Positions 17,381 through 26,796 of a stretch of DNA of 64,000 nt are shown here, piece by piece (positions within the stretch are counted from its first letter, which is position 1; the number at the start of each line of letters is the position of its first letter). Below the pieces are notes generated by a model. That model worked only from the letters and a program-made list of their open reading frames with translations. It was not told the DNA's origin and made no database searches. Source of the stretch: Rhodopseudomonas palustris HaA2 (GTDB taxonomy: Bacteria; Pseudomonadota; Alphaproteobacteria; Rhizobiales; Xanthobacteraceae); the NCBI RefSeq assembly GCF_000013365.1, contig NC_007778.1:124001-188000 (forward strand), given 5' to 3'. A program made the translations under genes and the position numbers.

Positions 17381-18357
17381 CGGGCCCCCGCGCGGATACG
17401 TGGATCGACCAGGCGATACACCAGGTCGGTGATGATATTGGCGGCGATCACCATCACCGCGGAGAAGAACAGCACCGCCATCAGCGTCGGATAGTCGCGG
17501 CGCAGGATCGAATCGAACACCAGCCGCCCCATGCCCGGCCAGCTGAACACCGTCTCGACCAGCACCGCGCCGGCGAACAGATTGCCGAACTGATGCCCGA
17601 CGACCGTGACGATCGGGATCAGGGCGTTGCGCAGCGCGTGCTTGAAGATCACCACGCGTTCCGGCAGGCCCTTGGCGCGGGCGGTTCGGACGTAATCCGC
17701 CGACAGCACGTCGATCATGTTGACGCGCGCCAGCCGCGAATATTGCGCGATGAACACCAGCGCCAGCGTCAGCGACGGCAGCACCAGATGGGTCGCGACG
17801 TCGAGCGCATAGGCGAAGCCGGCCTTGGGGTTGACGACGTCGGCCATGCCGCTGACCGGCAGCACCGGCCACACCGAGCCGAACAGCAACAGCAACATCA
17901 GTCCGGTCCAGAAGATCGGCGCCGCATAGCCGGTCAGCGACAGCACCGTGACGACGTGGCTGAGCGCCCCGTTCGGGCGGCGCGCGCTGACCACGCCGAG
18001 CAGCGTGCCGATCACCACCGCGGTGAACAGCGACGACAGCGCCAGATACAGCGACGCCGGCAGCCGCTGCGCGATCAGGTTCAGCACCGGCTGGTTGAAG
18101 TAGTAAGAATAGCCGAAATCGCCCTGAACGACGTTTCCGAGATAGGTGAAGAGCTGCTGCAGCAGACTCTGATCGAGGCCGTATTTGGCGCGCAACTCGG
18201 CGATCACTTCCGCCGACGCCCCACCCATCTCTCCGGCGATCACTTGCACCGGATCGCCCGGTGCAAGATGGATCAAGCAGAAATTCAGCACCAGCACCGC
18301 GAGCAGCAGCGCCGCGGCGTTGGCGAGTTTTCCGAACAGATGGGTGAGGAGCGTCAT
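17377..18357 (-). CDS. ABC transporter permease, DppB/OppB-like
   Basis: The 326-residue permease has six membrane helices. The N-terminus is typical of DppB (LLAVLVLNFCLIHLAPGDPVQVIAG), with the periplasmic YGLDQSLLQQLFTYLGNVVQGDFGYSY block. The EAA loop is RTARAKGLPERVVIFKHALRNALIPIV. It starts 26 bases after the binding-protein gene ends and overlaps the next permease by four bases, so it sits inside one operon. Substrate is set by the upstream binding protein. Confidence 0.92.
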   Translation of the reverse strand: MTLLTHLFGKLANAAALLLAVLVLNFCLIHLAPGDPVQVIAGEMGGASAEVIAELRAKYGLDQSLLQQLFTYLGNVVQGDFGYSYYFNQPVLNLIAQRLPASLYLALSSLFTAVVIGTLLGVVSARRPNGALSHVVTVLSLTGYAAPIFWTGLMLLLLFGSVWPVLPVSGMADVVNPKAGFAYALDVATHLVLPSLTLALVFIAQYSRLARVNMIDVLSADYVRTARAKGLPERVVIFKHALRNALIPIVTVVGHQFGNLFAGAVLVETVFSWPGMGRLVFDSILRRDYPTLMAVLFFSAVMVIAANIITDLVYRLVDPRIRAGAR

Positions 18358-18383
18358 GGTGCTGTCTGTCTACCCGGTTGGGT

Positions 18384-19982
18384 TCAGGTCTTCGGCGGCG
18401 TGACCCAGTGCACTTCGTCGAGCGGCGAGACGACGCCCCAGATCGTGGTCGGCAGCCCGCCGAGGCCGTTGGCGAAGGCGTTGTGGAACGGCACGGCGTT
18501 GATGAAGAACACCGGCACCTCGTCGACGACGATCTTCTGGAACTCCGAATAAAGCGCCTTGCGCTTCTCCGCCGAGGTCTCCACAGCGGCCTTGCCGAGG
18601 ATCTCGTCGACCTTCGGGTTGGAATATTGCTGCGTGTTCGACCAGATGATGCCCTTGCGGATATTCGAGGTCAGATAGGTCCGGTCGACGCCGATCACCG
18701 GATCGGCCCAATTGTAGACCGAGTCCATGGTCAGATCGAAGTCGAAGTTCGAGACCCGCTGCGCCCAGGTCGGGAAGTCGGGCGCGGCGCGGACTTCGAG
18801 GTTCAGGCCGACACGCTTCAGCGCCGAGCGCATGTATTCGGCGACGTTGCGCTGCTGCTCGTCGCTGCCCGGGAGGTAGTCGATCGTCAGCGTGGCGCGG
18901 ACGCCGTTGCCGTCCGGCTTGAGGCCGGCCTCGTCGAGCAGCTTTTTGGCCTTGGCGACGTCGAACTTGTAGAGCTGGACGTTCTTCTCCTCGAACGGCG
19001 AGCCCGGCGCGATCGGCCCAGTCGACGGCATCGCCTTGCCGCCCATCAGCTTGTTGACGATGAAGTCGCGATTGGCCGCGTAGGCGATCGCCTGGCGGAC
19101 GCGGACGTCGTCGAGCGGCTTCTTCTTGGTGTTGAAGGCGAGCCAGTTCAGCGCGCCGAGACCGGCGAAGCCCTTGTCGACGACCTTGAGGTTCTTCGAC
19201 TTCTCCAGCCGGTCGATGTCGCGCACGCCGGTGACGAACGGCACGGCGTGGACCTCGCCGCGCTCGGCCGAGACCATCAGCGCGTTCGGATCCGAGATCA
19301 GCCGCACCACGATCTTGTCGAGCTTCGGACGGCCCGGGATGAAGAATTTGTCGAACTTCTCCAGCGTGTAGTACTCGCCCTGCTTGTATTCGGCGAGCTT
19401 GTACGGGCCGGAACCGATCGGCTTGAGGTTGGCCGGATGCGCCTTGACGTCCTGGCCGTCGCCGTAGACGTGCTTCGGCAGGATCGGCATCAGCGCCGGC
19501 GACATCGCCAGCAGCAGCGCCGGATGCGGATGCGCCAGCTTGATCACCGCGGTCTTCGGATCGGGCGTCTCCACCTTGTCGACCGCGGCCAGCATGGTCT
19601 TGAACGGGTGGTTGGCCTTGATCGTCATGATCGAGAACGCGACGTCCTCGGAGGTCACCGGCTTGCCGTCGTGAAACACCGCGTCGTCGACCAGCTTCAG
19701 GGTAATCGACAGACCGTCGGGCGCGACCTCCCAGGATTTGGCGAGATACGGCTGCGGATTCCAGTTCTCGTCGAAGCGCAGCGGGCTGGCGAAAATCTGC
19801 GTGCTCGGCAGCGCGGTGGCGATGCCCGACTGCACCGCGCCGTTGAAGTGCCGCGGCACCTGCGTCGAGCCGATCACCAACGTGCCGCCGCCGGCCTGCT
19901 GCGCGCGCAGATCGGCCGGCAGGCCGAGCATCGCCAGGCCTCCGAGGGAGCCGATAACAAAGGACCGCTTCGTCAACTTCAT
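18384..19982 (-). CDS. ABC transporter substrate-binding protein, family 5 (peptide/opine/nickel type)
   Basis: The 532-residue periplasmic protein begins MKLTKRSFVIGSLGGLAMLGLPADLRAQQ, a signal with a Tat-like KRSF motif and cleavage near AQQ. Mature landmarks of SBP_bac_5 are NPQPYLAKSWEVAPDGLSITLKL, DGKPVTSEDVAFSI, GSGPYKLAEY and VRQAIAYAANRD. The start at 19982 has GGAG ten bases upstream. It follows the COG0523 GTPase gene by 84 bases and precedes four ABC genes. Ligand could be a peptide, an opine-like conjugate or a metal chelate. The amidohydrolase in the same operon argues for an amide (inference). Confidence 0.92.
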   Translation of the reverse strand: MKLTKRSFVIGSLGGLAMLGLPADLRAQQAGGGTLVIGSTQVPRHFNGAVQSGIATALPSTQIFASPLRFDENWNPQPYLAKSWEVAPDGLSITLKLVDDAVFHDGKPVTSEDVAFSIMTIKANHPFKTMLAAVDKVETPDPKTAVIKLAHPHPALLLAMSPALMPILPKHVYGDGQDVKAHPANLKPIGSGPYKLAEYKQGEYYTLEKFDKFFIPGRPKLDKIVVRLISDPNALMVSAERGEVHAVPFVTGVRDIDRLEKSKNLKVVDKGFAGLGALNWLAFNTKKKPLDDVRVRQAIAYAANRDFIVNKLMGGKAMPSTGPIAPGSPFEEKNVQLYKFDVAKAKKLLDEAGLKPDGNGVRATLTIDYLPGSDEQQRNVAEYMRSALKRVGLNLEVRAAPDFPTWAQRVSNFDFDLTMDSVYNWADPVIGVDRTYLTSNIRKGIIWSNTQQYSNPKVDEILGKAAVETSAEKRKALYSEFQKIVVDEVPVFFINAVPFHNAFANGLGGLPTTIWGVVSPLDEVHWVTPPKT

Positions 19983-20066
19983 GGATTCAACTCCGCTGTG
20001 AAGGTTCGAGGGCGAGGATGATCGATGCGCACGGCGTGCGTATCGGCAAAACGACGAGACCGGCGC

Positions 20067-21023
20067 TCATGACGAGGCTCCGGCCGCCAGCGCGCGATCG
20101 AGGATCGCGTCGAGCACCGCCGGCGGCGGCAAATCGCAGGTGCCGACGCCGACCAGCACGATGCCCGGGGACACAGGCTGATCAGGCGCCGGCGGCGTCA
20201 GCGACCATGCCCGGTCGACCAACTGGAAAACGTGGGCGCCGGCCTCGCCGGCGAGCCGGCACGACCCCTTCAGCCGCAGCAGCTCCGGCGGCAGCGCCGC
20301 CAATGCGCCGGCGATCCGGGCGCGATCGAACGCGCCGTCGCGGCGATAGGCCCAGCTCCGGAACGCGGCGCCGTGATCGCGCGGCACAGCGTCGGGCGAG
20401 TCGGCGCGAAAAGCCGACATTGCAGCGCCCACGTCGAGCGACGCCAATGTCGGCAGCGCCGCTCGCGACGTCTCGATGATACGCAGACCGGGGCGCAGCG
20501 CCAGCAACGCGGCGCGTGCGGCAGCGAGCCCGGCCACATCGACCAGATCACTCTTGTTCAGCAGTACGACGTCGCACTGCGCGAACTGCCCGCACACGGT
20601 GTCGCCGACGCGAGCGTCGTCGATCAGTTGTACGATCCGGCTGGCATCGGCCAAGACGACGACGCGCTCGAGCCGCAAGCTCGGCTCGATCAGCGCGATC
20701 TCGGCGATCTTCCACGGATCGCCGACGCCCGAGGCTTCGATGACGATGCGCTCGAACGGCACCTCGGCGTCGAGCACCTTGCACATCGTGTCGATGAAGC
20801 CGGTGCCGATGCTGCAGCAGATGCAGCCGTTGGTCAGCGTCATCGTGCTGCCATCGTGGCTGGCGATCAGCGTCGCATCGACATTGATCTCGCCGAAATC
20901 ATTGACCAGCACCGCGGTGCGCGGGCTGCCGGTGGCGAGCAGATGATTGACGAAAGTGGTTTTGCCGGCGCCGAGAAAGCCGCCGATCACCGTGACGGGA
21001 ATGGTCGCGGACGATCCCGTCAT
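20067..21023 (-). CDS. COG0523 (CobW/ZNG1-type) metallochaperone GTPase
   Basis: The 318-residue GTPase has Walker A GGFLGAGKT (residues 14-22), the metal-binding CxCC motif C67-I-C69-C70 in LTNGCICCSIG, and NKSD for guanine recognition. The C-terminal CobW_C domain is degenerate and ends LPPPAVLDAILDRAL. The family delivers zinc, cobalt or iron to client metalloenzymes. The gene overlaps the amidohydrolase stop by four bases (20-bp-scale coupling), and the amidohydrolase itself is a metalloenzyme, so this chaperone is probably dedicated to it. The start is the ATG at 21023. Metal identity cannot be read from sequence. Confidence 0.9.
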   Translation of the reverse strand: MTGSSATIPVTVIGGFLGAGKTTFVNHLLATGSPRTAVLVNDFGEINVDATLIASHDGSTMTLTNGCICCSIGTGFIDTMCKVLDAEVPFERIVIEASGVGDPWKIAEIALIEPSLRLERVVVLADASRIVQLIDDARVGDTVCGQFAQCDVVLLNKSDLVDVAGLAAARAALLALRPGLRIIETSRAALPTLASLDVGAAMSAFRADSPDAVPRDHGAAFRSWAYRRDGAFDRARIAGALAALPPELLRLKGSCRLAGEAGAHVFQLVDRAWSLTPPAPDQPVSPGIVLVGVGTCDLPPPAVLDAILDRALAAGASS

Positions 21024-22663
21024 GCCCGGGGCGCCTCCCGGACGACGCCGCCGACCACGGTGCCCCAGATCGCGATGTCCTTCAGCCGCTCCGGCGCCAC
21101 CGTGAGCGGATCATCCTCCAGCACGACGAAATCGGCGAATTTGCCGGTCTCGATGCTGCCGACCAGATGATCCATCTTCAGCGTATAGGCCGCCCCGATG
21201 GTGATCGCCGCGAGCGCCTGCGGCACTGTCAGAGCCTCGGTGTCGCGGCCGAGCACCCGACCGCCCGAAGTGACCCGGTTGACGGCGCACCACGCCGTGA
21301 ACAGCGGCGCCAGCGGCGTTACCGGCGCGTCCGAATGGATCGCGAACGGCACGCCGATGCGCTGCGCCGTGCCGGTGGCGTCGAGCCTTGCGGCGCGCTC
21401 CGGGCCCATCGTCAGTTCGTAGTGCGAGTCGCCCCAGTAGTAGACGTGATTGGCGAACAAATTGGCGCAGACGCCGAGCGCCTTCATCCGCCGGAATTGC
21501 GCGGCGTCGGCCATCTGGCAGTGCTGCAGCGTATGACGGTGATCAGGCCGAGGGGTATCGATCTGCGCCGCCTCGATGGCATCGAGCGCGAGTTCGGTGG
21601 CTTCGTCGCCATTGGTGTGGATGTGGAGCTGGATGCCGGCGCGGTGATACGCGCCGACCAGCCGCGGCAGTTCCTCCGGCGCGATGTACCACAGCCCGTT
21701 GGCGACGCCGTTGTGATAACCGGGCCAGCGCAGCCGCGCGGTGAAACCCTGGATCGAACCGTCGACCACCAGCTTGACGATGCCGTAATGCAGCCGGTCG
21801 TTGCCGCCTTGGCGCAGCGCCTCGATCTTGGCGACGCCCTGCTCCGGCGTGTGCGACACCGCGGCCAGCGCCGGAACTAATCGCACGCCGAAATCGGCGG
21901 CCTCGGTCGCGGCGCGATACACCTCGACGGTCTGGTCGGACATGTCGTTGTGCAGATCGGTGACCGTGGTGACGCCCTGGACGCAGCACGAAGCGGCATA
22001 GCGCGCGACATCGGCGGCGGTGATGTTGCCGGTCTGCGGATTGTTGCCGAGCGACCGAAACAGCCGCATCCGCGCCGGGATGCCCTGCAGTTCGCCGCTG
22101 GCGAGGCCGTCGGCGCCGGCGACGACGCCGGAGATATTGGTGGCGTGCAACAGCTCGGCGCGCTCCAGCGTCGTGGTGTTGACGTTGTTGATGTGGAACG
22201 AGGCGTGGACGACGACCACCGGGCGCGTCGTCGACACCCGGTCGAGGTCCTGGCGCGTCAGCATCTTGCCGCCGATATGCAGCGGATCGAAGCCCCAGGC
22301 GAACAGCGGCGTGTTGGGCTCCTGCAGCAGCGCTTCGGCCTGCTGCAGCCGCGCGACGATCGCATCGATGTCGGGGACACCGGCGACAATGCGGCCTTCC
22401 GGCGAGCGGCGGTCGAACGCGCCGATATAGGGAAGCTTCCACATCAGGCCTTCCATGATGTGGCTGTGGCCCTCGACGAAGCCCGGCATCAACACCTTGT
22501 CGGCGAAACGATTGTCGAGCCGCGCGCCGCCGACGCACAACTCGCCCGCCGTGCCGGTTGCGACGATCCGCCCGTCTCGCACCGCAACATGCGTAGCAGC
22601 GGGACGCGACGGGTTCATCGTGATGATGTTGCGGGCCGAGTAGACGACGGTGTCGTGGTTCAC
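21020..22663 (-). CDS. metal-dependent amidohydrolase, YtcJ-like (Amidohydro_3)
   Basis: The 547-residue protein belongs to the amidohydrolase superfamily. Metal-site motifs are GFVEGHSH (H66, H68) after strand 1, QLHIHTNGDEA, HTLQHCQMAD and the late HSDAPVTPL. N- and C-terminal beta-sandwich segments (IITMNPSRPAATHVAVRDGRIVATG, FADFVVLEDDPLTV) frame the TIM barrel. YtcJ-like enzymes hydrolyse N-substituted amides and formamides such as N-substituted formamide or N-acyl derivatives. No signal peptide is present, so it is cytosolic. It is the first gene of the importer operon and divergent from a MocR regulator. It would act on the imported compound (inference). Confidence 0.88.
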   Translation of the reverse strand: MNHDTVVYSARNIITMNPSRPAATHVAVRDGRIVATGTAGELCVGGARLDNRFADKVLMPGFVEGHSHIMEGLMWKLPYIGAFDRRSPEGRIVAGVPDIDAIVARLQQAEALLQEPNTPLFAWGFDPLHIGGKMLTRQDLDRVSTTRPVVVVHASFHINNVNTTTLERAELLHATNISGVVAGADGLASGELQGIPARMRLFRSLGNNPQTGNITAADVARYAASCCVQGVTTVTDLHNDMSDQTVEVYRAATEAADFGVRLVPALAAVSHTPEQGVAKIEALRQGGNDRLHYGIVKLVVDGSIQGFTARLRWPGYHNGVANGLWYIAPEELPRLVGAYHRAGIQLHIHTNGDEATELALDAIEAAQIDTPRPDHRHTLQHCQMADAAQFRRMKALGVCANLFANHVYYWGDSHYELTMGPERAARLDATGTAQRIGVPFAIHSDAPVTPLAPLFTAWCAVNRVTSGGRVLGRDTEALTVPQALAAITIGAAYTLKMDHLVGSIETGKFADFVVLEDDPLTVAPERLKDIAIWGTVVGGVVREAPRA

Positions 22664-22684
22664 GCTGCTGAGCCTCTCCGGATT

Positions 22685-22843
22685 TCAGTTGCGAACGTGA
22701 AGCGATCCACCGGACCGCACTAGCGCCAGATGCCCCGCACGAATGGAGCCAGTGCCATCCGCCCAGCGCCGGGCTCGATGGCAGACTTCTTGCTTCTCAG
22801 TTGCAAACAGACATACTCGGATACAGCACTCCACCGGGTCCGC
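22685..22843. promoter_or_regulatory. divergent control region with two repeated blocks, probable MocR sites
   Basis: The 220-base gap between the amidohydrolase and MocR genes holds two imperfect direct repeats. TCAGTTGCGAAC (22685-22696) recurs as TCAGTTGCAAAC (22797-22808). TCCACCGGACCGC (22706-22718) recurs as TCCACCGGGTCCGC (22830-22843). MocR-type regulators usually bind direct repeats next to divergent promoters, so these are candidate operators. Confidence 0.5.
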
Positions 22844-22883
22844 TGTGCCGGCATGGTAGATCGTCAAGGAAAGTTATAGCGTC

Positions 22884-24467
22884 TTGGGAAAGCTCGCACA
22901 GCTCGCTTATCAGGAAGCCGGTCGCAACGGTTCGCTCGATCGTTCGGCAAATGCCTCCGCGAATGCCGCATCGTTAGGCAACAGCGATGCGCTGTTCTGG
23001 GGCGCCTTATTCCGCGGAATGGATCGCGGCGGGTCGTTTCTGCAACTGCAGATCCGCCAGATCATCGTCACCGCGATCGAAGACGGCCGGCTGCCGCTCG
23101 GGATGCGGATGCCGTCGAGCCGCGATCTCGCCGCGGTGCTCAAGGTGTCGCGCAACACCGTTGTGATCGCCTACGAGCAGCTGGTCGACCAGAACTTCCT
23201 GGTGTCGCGGCAGCGCAGCGGCTACTTTGTCGCCGGCCTGTCGAAGAAGGTCGCCTCCGGCGCCGGCAAGCCTGCCGAGGCGGCGAGCCGCGACGATGCG
23301 CATTGGGCCGCGCGCTACGCGGTGCAGCCGTCGGCGCATCGCAACATCGTCAAGCCCGCCGACTGGCAGGCGCAGCCCTACCCTTTCATCTTCGGGCAGT
23401 TCGACCCCAGCCTGTTTCCGACCAACGACTGGCGCGAATCCGCGCGGGCCGCGCTGAGCGTCCCCGAGATCAACAACTGGGCGCGTGACCTGATCGACGG
23501 CGACGACCCGGCGCTGATCGAGCAGTTGCAGCTTCAGGTGCTGCCGCGCCGCGGCATTCATGCGCGCTCCGACGAAATCATGATGACGATCGGCGCGCAG
23601 CACGCGCTGTATCTGATCGCGACGCTGTTCATCAACGACCGCACCCGCGTCGGCATCGAGGAGCCCGGCTATCCCGACGCGCGAAACATCTTCCGGATGC
23701 TGACGCCCGACGTCGTCCCGCTCGCCTCCGACGCGCAGGGCCTGTTGCCGGACGAGCGCTTGCAGAGTTGCGCGCTGGCCTATGTCACCGCCAGCCATCA
23801 ATGCCCGACCGCGACGGTGATGCCACTGCAGCGGCGACTGGAGTTGCTCAAGGCCGCCGAGACCGGCGACGTCGTGCTGGTGGAGGACGACTACGAGGGC
23901 GAACTGATGCCGGAGGCGGCGACGCTGCCGCCGCTGAAGAGCCTCGATCACGCCAGCAACGTGCTCTATGTCGGCAGCCTGTCGAAGGCGCTGGCACCCG
24001 GGCTGCGGCTCGGCTACGTGGTGGCGCCCGCGCCGGTGATCCGCGAGCTGCGGGCGCTGCGGCGGCTGATGCTGCGCCACCCCCCGCTCAACAACCAGCG
24101 CGTCGCCGCATTGTTCATCGGGCTCGGGCACTATCGCTCGCATCTGGCCCAGGTCGGCCGCGTGCTGCTGGAGCGCGCCAAGATGCTCGACCGCCTGCTG
24201 CCGAAACATCTGCCGGACTGCAGCTTCTCGCGCGGACCGGGCAGCACCAACTACTGGATCGCCTGCCCGCCCGGTACCGACACCACGGCACTGGCGCGGG
24301 AAGCGCTGGCGCAGGGCGTGGTAATCGAGCCGGGCGCGGTGTTCTCGATGGACGAGACCGCCAGCCGGCATTGCTTCCGGCTCGGCTTCTCCTCGATCCG
24401 CACCGACCGGATCGAAACAGGCATCCAGCGCCTCGGCGAAGTGATTGCGGAGTATTTGAAGAAGTAG
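22884..24467 (+). CDS. MocR/PdxR-type regulator (GntR HTH fused to aminotransferase fold)
   Basis: The 527-residue protein has a winged helix (residues 50-120: LQLQIRQIIVTAIEDGRLPLGMRMPSSRDLAAVLKVSRNTVVIAYEQL). A fold-type I aminotransferase domain follows. PLP-site landmarks are VEDDYEGE and the Schiff-base Lys in YVGSLSKALAPGLRLGY. I start it at TTG 22884, preceded by AAGGAAAG; no earlier ATG is in frame, and the first internal ATG would cut into the conserved region. MocR proteins sense amino compounds through PLP and often activate the divergent operon, here the amidohydrolase/importer genes. An amine or amino acid inducer is therefore likely (inference). Confidence 0.88.
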   Translation: MGKLAQLAYQEAGRNGSLDRSANASANAASLGNSDALFWGALFRGMDRGGSFLQLQIRQIIVTAIEDGRLPLGMRMPSSRDLAAVLKVSRNTVVIAYEQLVDQNFLVSRQRSGYFVAGLSKKVASGAGKPAEAASRDDAHWAARYAVQPSAHRNIVKPADWQAQPYPFIFGQFDPSLFPTNDWRESARAALSVPEINNWARDLIDGDDPALIEQLQLQVLPRRGIHARSDEIMMTIGAQHALYLIATLFINDRTRVGIEEPGYPDARNIFRMLTPDVVPLASDAQGLLPDERLQSCALAYVTASHQCPTATVMPLQRRLELLKAAETGDVVLVEDDYEGELMPEAATLPPLKSLDHASNVLYVGSLSKALAPGLRLGYVVAPAPVIRELRALRRLMLRHPPLNNQRVAALFIGLGHYRSHLAQVGRVLLERAKMLDRLLPKHLPDCSFSRGPGSTNYWIACPPGTDTTALAREALAQGVVIEPGAVFSMDETASRHCFRLGFSSIRTDRIETGIQRLGEVIAEYLKK

Positions 24468-24487
24468 TTGCTGCGAGAGGCAGCGCG

Positions 24488-25288
24488 TCACATCAGTTCG
24501 CTGAAGCCCTTGGCGGCGCTGATCAGCGCGATCACGCCGAGGCTGACGATCGACACGTGGCGGTGCAATCGCTCGGTGCCGCGGCGGAAGCCGAGTTCGC
24601 CGATCCAGGTGCCGAGCAGCATCACCGGCAGCGCCAGCACCGCCAGCCACACCACCGCCGAGGAGGCCAAGCCGACCGCCACGATGCTGGTGAAGGCCGC
24701 GATCGAGGTGGCGAGGAAGAACACCAGCAGCGAGGCTCGCGCCGTGGCGGCGCGGAACGGACCCGACATGTAGTAGACGATCGCCGGCGGACTCGGCATC
24801 GCCGCCAACCCGTTGAACAGACCCGAGGTCGCGCCCACCAGCACGGTGGCGAAGCGCGACGGCACCGCCGCGAGCGCGAAACCGCGTCCGAGCATCAGCA
24901 CCGCCAGCGCGATGATCACCGAGATCACGATCCGCGCCACCGGCGCCGGCGCGACGCTGAGCGCCAGCACCCCGAGCGGCGAGCCGATCACCGCGCCGAC
25001 GATCAGCCATCGCAGCGACGGCCAGTGGCAGTCGCGGCGATTGCGGCGCAGATCGGCCAGGCCGCCGAGCAATTGCAGCAGCACAGCGATCGGCACCGCC
25101 TTGGCCGGGGCCATGACCAGCCCCATCAGCGGCACCGCGGCGAGCGCGAAGCCGAAGCCGGTGAAGCCGCGCAACAGCGCGGCCGCCATCACCGCCGCGA
25201 GCGTCGCCGCGATCGCGCCCGGCGTCGGCAGCGCGCCGAGAAAGCTTGCCTGCGCCGCGGCGATCAGGTTCTGCATGGTGGCGTTCAC
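24488..25288 (-). CDS. TauE/SafE-type membrane exporter
   Basis: The 266-residue membrane protein has about eight helices and the family repeat layout. The first half starts AAALLRGFTGFGFALAAVPLMGL (the conserved GxxG-F/G-Y/F-G motif). The second half starts LVGATSGLFNGLAAMPSPPAIVYYMSG. The family exports sulfite, sulfoacetate or other small organic anions. Its start overlaps the stop of the aldehyde dehydrogenase by four bases, so the two are cotranscribed, and the exported anion may be a product of that oxidation (inference). Confidence 0.83.
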   Translation of the reverse strand: MNATMQNLIAAAQASFLGALPTPGAIAATLAAVMAAALLRGFTGFGFALAAVPLMGLVMAPAKAVPIAVLLQLLGGLADLRRNRRDCHWPSLRWLIVGAVIGSPLGVLALSVAPAPVARIVISVIIALAVLMLGRGFALAAVPSRFATVLVGATSGLFNGLAAMPSPPAIVYYMSGPFRAATARASLLVFFLATSIAAFTSIVAVGLASSAVVWLAVLALPVMLLGTWIGELGFRRGTERLHRHVSIVSLGVIALISAAKGFSELM

Positions 25289-26796
25289 CGCATGTCGATC
25301 ACGACGGTCTTCTTCTTGGTGAAGTGTTCGAGCATCGCCTCCAGCGACGCCTCCTTGCCGAGACCGGATTTGCGGAAACCACCGTAGGACAGATTCGGCT
25401 GGATCGTCAGGTTCTGATTGACCTGCACGTAGCCGGCGTCGAGCCGCTGCACCGCGCGCAACGCGGTGCGCAGGTCGTGGGTCCAGACCGTGGCGGCGAG
25501 GCCGAAATCGCTGTCATTGGCGCGCGCGATGACGTCGTCCTCGTCGTCCCACGGCTGCACGCAGACCACCGGGCCGAAGATTTCCTCGCGCATCAGCGGG
25601 CTGTCTTCCGGCAGGCCGGTGACGATGGTCGGCTGCAGGAACAGGCCGTCTTTCAGATGACCGGCGCGCGGAAGCTCGCCGCAACGCGCGACCTGAGCGC
25701 CGGCGGTGCGTTCGCCGAGCGCCAGATAGGATTCGATCTTCGCCTTCTGCCGCTGCGAGATCACGGTGCCGATGTCGGTCGCCTCGTCGAGCGGATCGCC
25801 GATCACGAGCTTCGCCACCGCATCGCGCAGCGCCGCGACGAAGGCGTCGATCAGGGTGTTGTGCACGTAGATGCGGCTCGCCGCGGTGCAGCTCTGGCCC
25901 TGCCGGGTGAAGCGCATCCCGGCGATCGCGCCGGCGACGACCCGCGCCATGTCGGCGTCCGGATAGACGATCATCGGGCTCTTGCCGCCGAGCTCGAGGC
26001 TGACCGGAATGATTTTGCGCGCCGCGGTCTGGTAGATCAGTTCGCCGACCGCCTGCGAGCCGGTGAAGGTCACCTTGGCGACCGCCGGATGCTCGACCAG
26101 CGCCGAGCCGCAATCGCGGCCGGTGCCGCAGATCACGTTGAGCACGCCGGCCGGCAGCAGTTCGGCCATCAGCCGCGCCATCTCGATGGTGGCGAACGGG
26201 GCTTCTTCCGACGCCTTGACCACCACCGTGTTGCCGGCCACCAGCGCCGGCGCGATCTTCAGCATCATCAGCACCAGCGGCACGTTCCACGGCAGGATCG
26301 CGGCGACGACGCCGAGCGGCTCGCGGCTGGTGTAAGTCAGGATCTGCGGATCGAACGGCAGCGTCTCGCCCTTCAGTTCCGAGGCGAGGCCCGCATACAT
26401 CGTGACGATATCGATCGCGGTGGCAATCTCGCCGCGGCATTCGGTGCGGATTGCCTTGCCGGTTTCCAGCGCCAGCACCGCGGCCAGCGCGCCCGACTTC
26501 GCCGCGATGGCGCGCGCGGCTTCAGCGAGCAGCTTGCCGCGCTGCCGCGACGGCGTCGCCGCCCAGCCCGGAAACGCCGCCGACGCGGCGTCGACGGCCC
26601 GCGCGACGTCGTCCGTGGTCGCGGCCGGCGCTTCGCCCAGCACCGCACCGGTCGCGGGGTCGAGAACCTCGAGCGTCGCGCCGGCCACGGCCGGAACCAG
26701 CGCATTGCCGATCAGGTGACGGCCGTGCAGTTGAGTGATCGTCTCGGAAACAGCGGAGGCGATGGCGGGATCGATGCGGGTGGCGATGTTGATCAT
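25285..26796 (-). CDS. NAD(P)+-dependent aldehyde dehydrogenase
   Basis: The 503-residue enzyme starts at ATG 26796 after AAGGTGG; an upstream in-frame extension is rejected because it lacks a ribosome-binding site. It oxidises an aldehyde to the acid. Signatures are PWNVPLVLMMLKIAPALVAGNTVVVKASEEAP (cofactor site), FTGSQAVGELIY, the general base in SLELGGKSP and the catalytic Cys in GQSCTAASRIYV. It is nearest in style to gamma-aminobutyraldehyde/betaine-aldehyde dehydrogenases such as PuuC. The neighbouring PuuB-like oxidase would generate an aldehyde, so a shared amine pathway is plausible. Confidence 0.92.
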   Translation of the reverse strand: MINIATRIDPAIASAVSETITQLHGRHLIGNALVPAVAGATLEVLDPATGAVLGEAPAATTDDVARAVDAASAAFPGWAATPSRQRGKLLAEAARAIAAKSGALAAVLALETGKAIRTECRGEIATAIDIVTMYAGLASELKGETLPFDPQILTYTSREPLGVVAAILPWNVPLVLMMLKIAPALVAGNTVVVKASEEAPFATIEMARLMAELLPAGVLNVICGTGRDCGSALVEHPAVAKVTFTGSQAVGELIYQTAARKIIPVSLELGGKSPMIVYPDADMARVVAGAIAGMRFTRQGQSCTAASRIYVHNTLIDAFVAALRDAVAKLVIGDPLDEATDIGTVISQRQKAKIESYLALGERTAGAQVARCGELPRAGHLKDGLFLQPTIVTGLPEDSPLMREEIFGPVVCVQPWDDEDDVIARANDSDFGLAATVWTHDLRTALRAVQRLDAGYVQVNQNLTIQPNLSYGGFRKSGLGKEASLEAMLEHFTKKKTVVIDMR

